Source: Meconema thalassinum | Lineage: Eukaryota; Arthropoda; Insecta; Orthoptera; Tettigoniidae | Length of the DNA stretch: 64,000 bases | Direction of reading: 5' to 3' | Assembly (NCBI GenBank): GCA_946902985.2 | Contig: OX336395.1 | Location: 285,691,065-285,755,064, forward strand | Shown here: positions 60,001 through 64,000 of the stretch, piece by piece | How the letters are laid out: every line of letters starts with the position of its first letter | Numbering within the stretch: the first letter of the stretch is position 1 | Translations under genes and position numbers: made by a program | The notes under the pieces: model-generated | Told to the model about the DNA's origin: nothing | Seen by the model: the letters and a program-made list of their open reading frames with translations, nothing else | Databases searched by the model: none

Positions 60001-60625
60001 CAAGTTTCTCCAGGAAACGGAAACGGTTAACAAAGTTCCCTTATGAGGGATTAAAAATTTATATTGTTCATAAAAAGAGAGACATAATTATAAATACCTA
60101 AACGAGGAACTCTTAATGATTAACCATGATGAATATGATACCACCTTTCAATGAGGTGAAAATACATAACCCTTTCTTTAGGCCAGCAAACCCTTGGCTG
60201 GAAACAGTTGGTTGGTCCGCAAGGGGCTGATGCTTTGAAGTGGCAGTTCTATTTGCCCGCACAGGGCTGATGCTCGTGGTTAATGCGCCCACACTCCAGC
60301 AGCGCTGGTTCAGAGCCAAGGTTTTGGCGATGTTCAGTCGTGATGACGAGAGTTGACCAGCAGTGAGATGTTTCTTGGTGTTAACATCTCCGCTGGTTCG
60401 AGAAGTTGTCTTTTCCTTAGGCAGACCTTGAACTGAGTACAGCGTTTGTAGAGCATGCCCAGCCGTCAGCTGGAGCAAAGGTTGGCCAGGAGCCTAACTC
60501 CGTGATGACGTGACGCAGGGCCTTCGGCAAGACCGTGCCACCAGAGGGTAATGACCCCCGGCAAGCTTGTAGTAGCAAGTGAGTGAAGATGGAGAGAGTC
60601 AACCCATAGGCCGATGGACCTACGG

Positions 60626-60695
60626 TTATATAGCAGTAGTGACGTCAGCGCGCCGAATCTTCCAGAATGAAGGAGGAGTGAAAGAGCAGCCAATC
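60626..60695 (-). promoter_or_regulatory. promoter-like cluster (CCAAT, CRE, TATA) on minus strand
   Basis: On the minus strand, in order, an inverted CCAAT (GATTGGCTG, about 60690), a perfect CRE core TGACGTCA (60640-60647) and TATATAA (60626-60632) occur with RNA polymerase II-like spacing. A start would fall near 60600. Such clusters are typical of LTR promoters, but no LTR ends were found around it. Confidence 0.45.
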
Positions 60696-61149
60696 AAAGC
60701 ACAGCCCCATGCACATTGCGAGCGTTGCCGCTGGGGCAAGCACAGAACCTCGTGAGAGAATGTGACGGTATGGTGCGTCTAGAAAGACACTTAAAAAAAA
60801 AAAGGTAAGTACATGAATAATAAAGAACAACAATTCAGATGAAACATAAGTTAAATAAATAAATAAATAATCAGAACACCGCGTTCATACTGCAATTATA
60901 AAGGAAAAATAATGGGGCAGAAATAGAACGTGTTTTTCAAACCGTGCGGGAAACATAGCCTACAAAAAACATTCGCAAAAGCGAACAAGGGATGAGCAAA
61001 ATGATTTCGGAATTAGAAAGAAATGCCAAGTGCCATCAGAGGTTGCCTTGACAACACTACTAGAAGGATGAGGGATGAGCCATCAGACGTTGCCATGGCA
61101 TCGCCATTGCACGAGATCACATTCAGTTTTCCATCTGACTATGGGAAGC

Positions 61150-61230
61150 GGCTTAGGTGACGTAACTGGTAGCATGCTGAACTTCTATGCCCAAGGTCGC
61201 GGGTTCAAAGCCTGCCGAAGTCGTCGAATT
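61150..61230 (+). repeat. tRNA-like SINE head, degraded
   Basis: The B box GGTTCAAAGCC (61202-61212) is preceded by a GGCTTAGGTGACGTAACTGG head in which the A box is stretched. Downstream AAAAATCCCTCAG and TTCCTTCGGAGGGGAAG weakly recall the body of the SINE at 58488. Confidence 0.45.
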
Positions 61231-61849
61231 TTCTATGATCGCTAAAAATCCCTCAGTATGCTTTCCTTCGGAGGGGAAGTTTCAACGTATGAATGTTGCG
61301 AGTTGCTGGTTGCGGTGGCATCCAGTAGGCAAGTTCACAGCTAGATGTCGTTGACGGTAGTGTTTGGTAGCAAAATTAGGAACTAGTACTTGAAATTGAC
61401 CGTCTGCAGTCCTTACCTGAATTACAGATTAATTCTGCCATCACAATTAACACCGTTTATCAGACAGATTCTACACCTCACCCATAGTACATGGGGCTAC
61501 ATGACCGCGTTGTCGCAGCACCTAAACTGAGGAACCAACCAAAATCTCTGCTGGAGATAAAATTTTGCGCGATGAAGTAACAGACCGTTAGATAGTTATA
61601 ATCAGTGTCGAGACCTTGCATAAGGACAGTGTGACCACAAATATAAAAATGGACCCCAAATGACGAGAAGGTTACAGACCCCATAAGACAATAAAATGTT
61701 TAAATTATGCGTAAAAATACGAAAAACAATGTTACTTGAGCTCCAATATTGTAAGATACTTTCTCGCAATAAATGAGGTCTGATCATTCTACGAAAACCT
61801 GTATGTTCTGCCTATTTTCGCCTATCCTCTAGTTTGCCCGGTGAAATCT

Positions 61850-62970
61850 ATCTGCGCCTTCCGCTGTGCCGAGATGAATTTCTTATATCCTCTTTGCTTC
61901 GCCCTTCACTGGTTATTTTGCTTCCCAAGTAACAGAAGTCACCTGTCAATTCGACATCCATAGGGGTTTCTGATTGATATCGACTGCATTCCAATATTTT
62001 TGTTTTACATTTATTCATTTTCATCATGGATTCTCTCCTCAAGGCAGAATCCATACCATTTAAAAACTCATTCAACTCCTCTGGTGTATCGGCTAAAATG
62101 ACGATGCCATCAGTGAATCCCAGAGTTGAAATCATTTCTCCTTGAATCTCTACTCCTACTTTGAATTTTTCTCCAATTTCTTTCATTGATTGTTCAATGT
62201 ATAGATTGAAAAGTATTGGAGATAAGTTGCAGCCTTTCCTTACTCCTTTCTGAATACCAGCTTCTCTCTCATGTCCTTCGGCTCGAATAACTGCTGTCGG
62301 GTTTCTGTATAGATTGTAGAGCACCCTCCTATCCCTGTACTTTATTCAAGTCGTCTACAAAATATCAAACAATTACTCTAATCAGCCTTTTCTAAGTCTG
62401 CAAATGACATGAGCGTTCTCTTATCCTTCCTTATTCTTGCTTCCAAAATCAGCCTAAGACTTAGTATAGCTTCCCTTGTTCCTACCTTTCTCCTGAAACC
62501 AAACCGGTCTTCACCCAACTTTCCTTCATCTGCCTTTCCATCCTCTTGTAAACTATTCTAGTCAGGATCAAGCTGATGGTACGGTAATCTTCACATCTGT
62601 CATCTCCTGTTTTCTTCCGTATAGGGATAATAACATTCTTCTTGAAATCAGAAGGTACCTCACCTGTCTCATATATCCTACACACCAAGTGAAATAACCT
62701 TGTCAGACCTTCATCACCTATGCAGCATAGGAACTCAATTGGTATATCATCTATGCTTGGTGCATTGTTCCTGCTTAAGTCTTCCTATGCTCTGTCAATT
62801 TCTGATCTCAATATTAAATCTTCTTTCTCATCCTCATCAATTTCCTCTTACCTTTCCATTACATGATTCTCAATATCCTTTCCCTTATACAAACACTCTA
62901 TGTAAGCTTTCCATCTCTCCACCTTTTCTTCCCTATCTGTTAGAGGTTTTCCATCTGAGTCCATGTGATT
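61850..62970 (-). pseudogene. RTE-like LINE reverse transcriptase relic, mid part
   Basis: The minus strand covers the stretch equivalent to about 4350-5475 of the plus-strand copy. Recognisable pieces are GKPLTDREEKV-type text at the right end, MVCRIYETGEVPSDFKKNVI (62482-62688), VYKRMERQMKESWVKTG, and, after damage to motif A (near 62390), LYRNPTAVIRAEGHEREAG, GVRKGCNLSPILFNLY and ADTPEELNEFLNGMD (61848-62324). The catalytic box reads FTDG in place of FADD, so even an unbroken protein would be inactive. Deletions and stops occur throughout. It is probably part of the same copy as 55093-55541 and 59061-59141. Confidence 0.9.
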
Positions 62971-63862
62971 TAAATCCACCACAAGTTCATTTAATCCAAA
63001 TAATAGAAACCGGCTATTGTTGTGATATGTTCCAGAAAGCTCATAATTAAGTAAGCAATTGAATGATTCCTTCTATCTCTCCTTCATTAAACTCAGATAA
63101 TTATCCTGATTTCATTCATTAATCACCAAATATATCTTTCAAACCGTACCTAATATTCATTCTTAATGTAGAGACATTATACACTCCTAATGTTGTCAAT
63201 TTTAATCTGATCAGTACAACTCACTGATTACACTCATATTTATCTACTTTAATTCCCATGAATCATAAATAAAGTTCCAGTTACTCATTTGCAAAATCAA
63301 AGGTATGAAAACAGATTTGTTATAGGCTATCTTATGTATGAGAAAGTTTAATAAGGTTCTATACAATTGTCCACTTCTCATTATAGATTTCAAATGTTCG
63401 TCGAAGATATTTTTAATAGGCCAGGACTCTCATGTGTAAGATTAGACAATGAGAAATGCTTCCATGATTTTTTTTGGCGAACTCGATCACTAGATTTCGA
63501 AAGATGTTCCTCAAACGACCACGTGGGTTAATTCATTCCCACGTTTCTGTGATGTCCATTTTATTTCATCGTCATAATCCAGATCCTTCCATTGGGTTTA
63601 AAATCCTCTCTTCTTCAGCTATCGTGCAGGTTGGTTGGTTTAACGGATGCAATCTTCCTTCACACCATTTATTTATTTATTTGAAGCAAATTCTCCCAAT
63701 ACATAGAAGACGTTAAGCAAATGACTAAACTAACTTTTCTTTTGGTTCCTCTTGTTGTTCCAATAGAATTTCATTCTTTCCGAGAAATCTTGTTTGTGTT
63801 TTTCCGACAACTTTGGTCTGTACTGTTTTTGTTGTGGTTGCTCTGATATAACTTCCCATTTT
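62971..63862. other. AT-rich spacer, nothing recognised
   Basis: No repeat or coding signal seen. A plus-strand frame at 63474-63716 has no motif and is not called. Confidence 0.45.
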
Positions 63863-64000
63863 TTAGCCTACTTTCGATTTTTGCAAAAAATGAAAGTAGA
63901 CTTATGAGATCAACACAGGGCGAAAAAAGTGTGTCTGTCTGTGTGTGTGTATGTGTGTGTGTGAGTCTGTGTGTGTGTGTGTGTGTGAGTCTGTGTGTGT
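63863..64000 (+). repeat. repeat shared with 3985-4112, ending in a GT-rich microsatellite
   Basis: It starts with TTAGCCTACTTTCGATTTTT and passes TTATGAGATCAACACAGGGC into TGTCTGTCTGTGTG and (GT)n with GA interruptions to the window edge. By analogy with 4030, an RTE-like copy may begin just outside the window. Confidence 0.6.

Larger units (their letters stand above)
59142..61849. other. unassigned 2.7 kb between RTE-like fragments
   Basis: It may be another insertion into the same LINE copy, since LINE text resumes at about 61850 at roughly the next codons. The two junctions share only a few bases (TTA), and an inverted TAGATTTCA word lies near both ends. It holds a ~98-bp tandem duplication (59828-60000), a promoter-like cluster on the minus strand (60626-60695) and a tRNA-like SINE head (61150-61230). 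A minus-strand open frame at 60113-60478 lies downstream of that promoter but has no recognisable domain. Confidence 0.4.

Noticed and set aside
60113..60478. 121-codon minus-strand frame as a gene
   Set aside because: It is placed well downstream of a promoter-like cluster, but no domain, no conservation and no Kozak-like start were seen; it is kept only as part of a finding.
63863..64000. Telomeric or satellite sequence at the window edge
   Set aside because: The tract is a GT-rich microsatellite following a dispersed repeat, not TTAGG-type telomere repeat.

Overview
This window is eukaryotic and looks like gene-poor chromosome from a large, AT-rich, transposon-laden arthropod genome, most likely an insect. 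The evidence is the set of decayed element families: RTE-like and Jockey/CR1-like LINEs, two hAT transposases of different subfamilies nested in each other plus a third relic, a Helitron Rep relic, a Tc1-type element, tRNA-derived SINEs, LTR-type repeats and several minisatellites. There are no operons, Shine-Dalgarno sites or bacterial gene density. The lineage below insect is a guess; nothing here names the species.

Layout. 1-10 kb: two direct copies of an unrecognised repeat unit (1-2645 and about 6384-9945). Between them lie a possible host exon (3833-3950) and the best-preserved coding region of the window, a 651-codon RTE-type reverse transcriptase ORF (4030-5985). The second copy carries a private 74-bp tandem array. 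10-11 kb: a small LINE reverse transcriptase relic. 11.2-27.7 kb: one composite LTR-type element with three LTR-like repeats and two non-coding internal regions of about 5 kb. It is bounded by TG...CA ends and a 4-bp duplication (ATAC), and its first LTR is split by a 3.9-kb element flanked by GTAC. 28.3-30.6 kb: a 94-bp minisatellite of about 24 units.

31-36 kb: a LINE relic and a minus-strand hAT relic, then an unassigned 2.5 kb. 36.5-42.1 kb: a ZMYM1-type hAT element inserted in a 111-bp minisatellite. It is interrupted by a second, different hAT element, which is itself interrupted by a 114-bp hairpin-bearing insertion, so the nest has four levels. 43.5-47.4 kb: the second copy of the GTAC-flanked 3.9-kb element. 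47.8-51.4 kb: a Helitron relic with its associated 128-bp and about 146-bp repeats and a 286-bp near-perfect palindrome. 52.3-54.7 kb: a LINE relic, a truncated SINE and a Tc1-type element with clean TA ends. 55-63 kb: minus-strand RTE fragments, one cleanly split by a 3.5-kb element with a 4-bp duplication that in turn contains a SINE with a 12-bp duplication.

No host gene is established. Two short segments (3833-3950 and 43261-43319, plus strand) look like exons with splice-like borders, so much of the window could be intron of one large gene, but this is inference. The most interesting content is structural: large non-coding elements with precise ends and target duplications (11948-15840, 43544-47446, 55542-59060 and the 11244-27684 composite). 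They encode nothing recognisable and must have been moved by proteins supplied in trans, or be solo LTRs of elements not present here.
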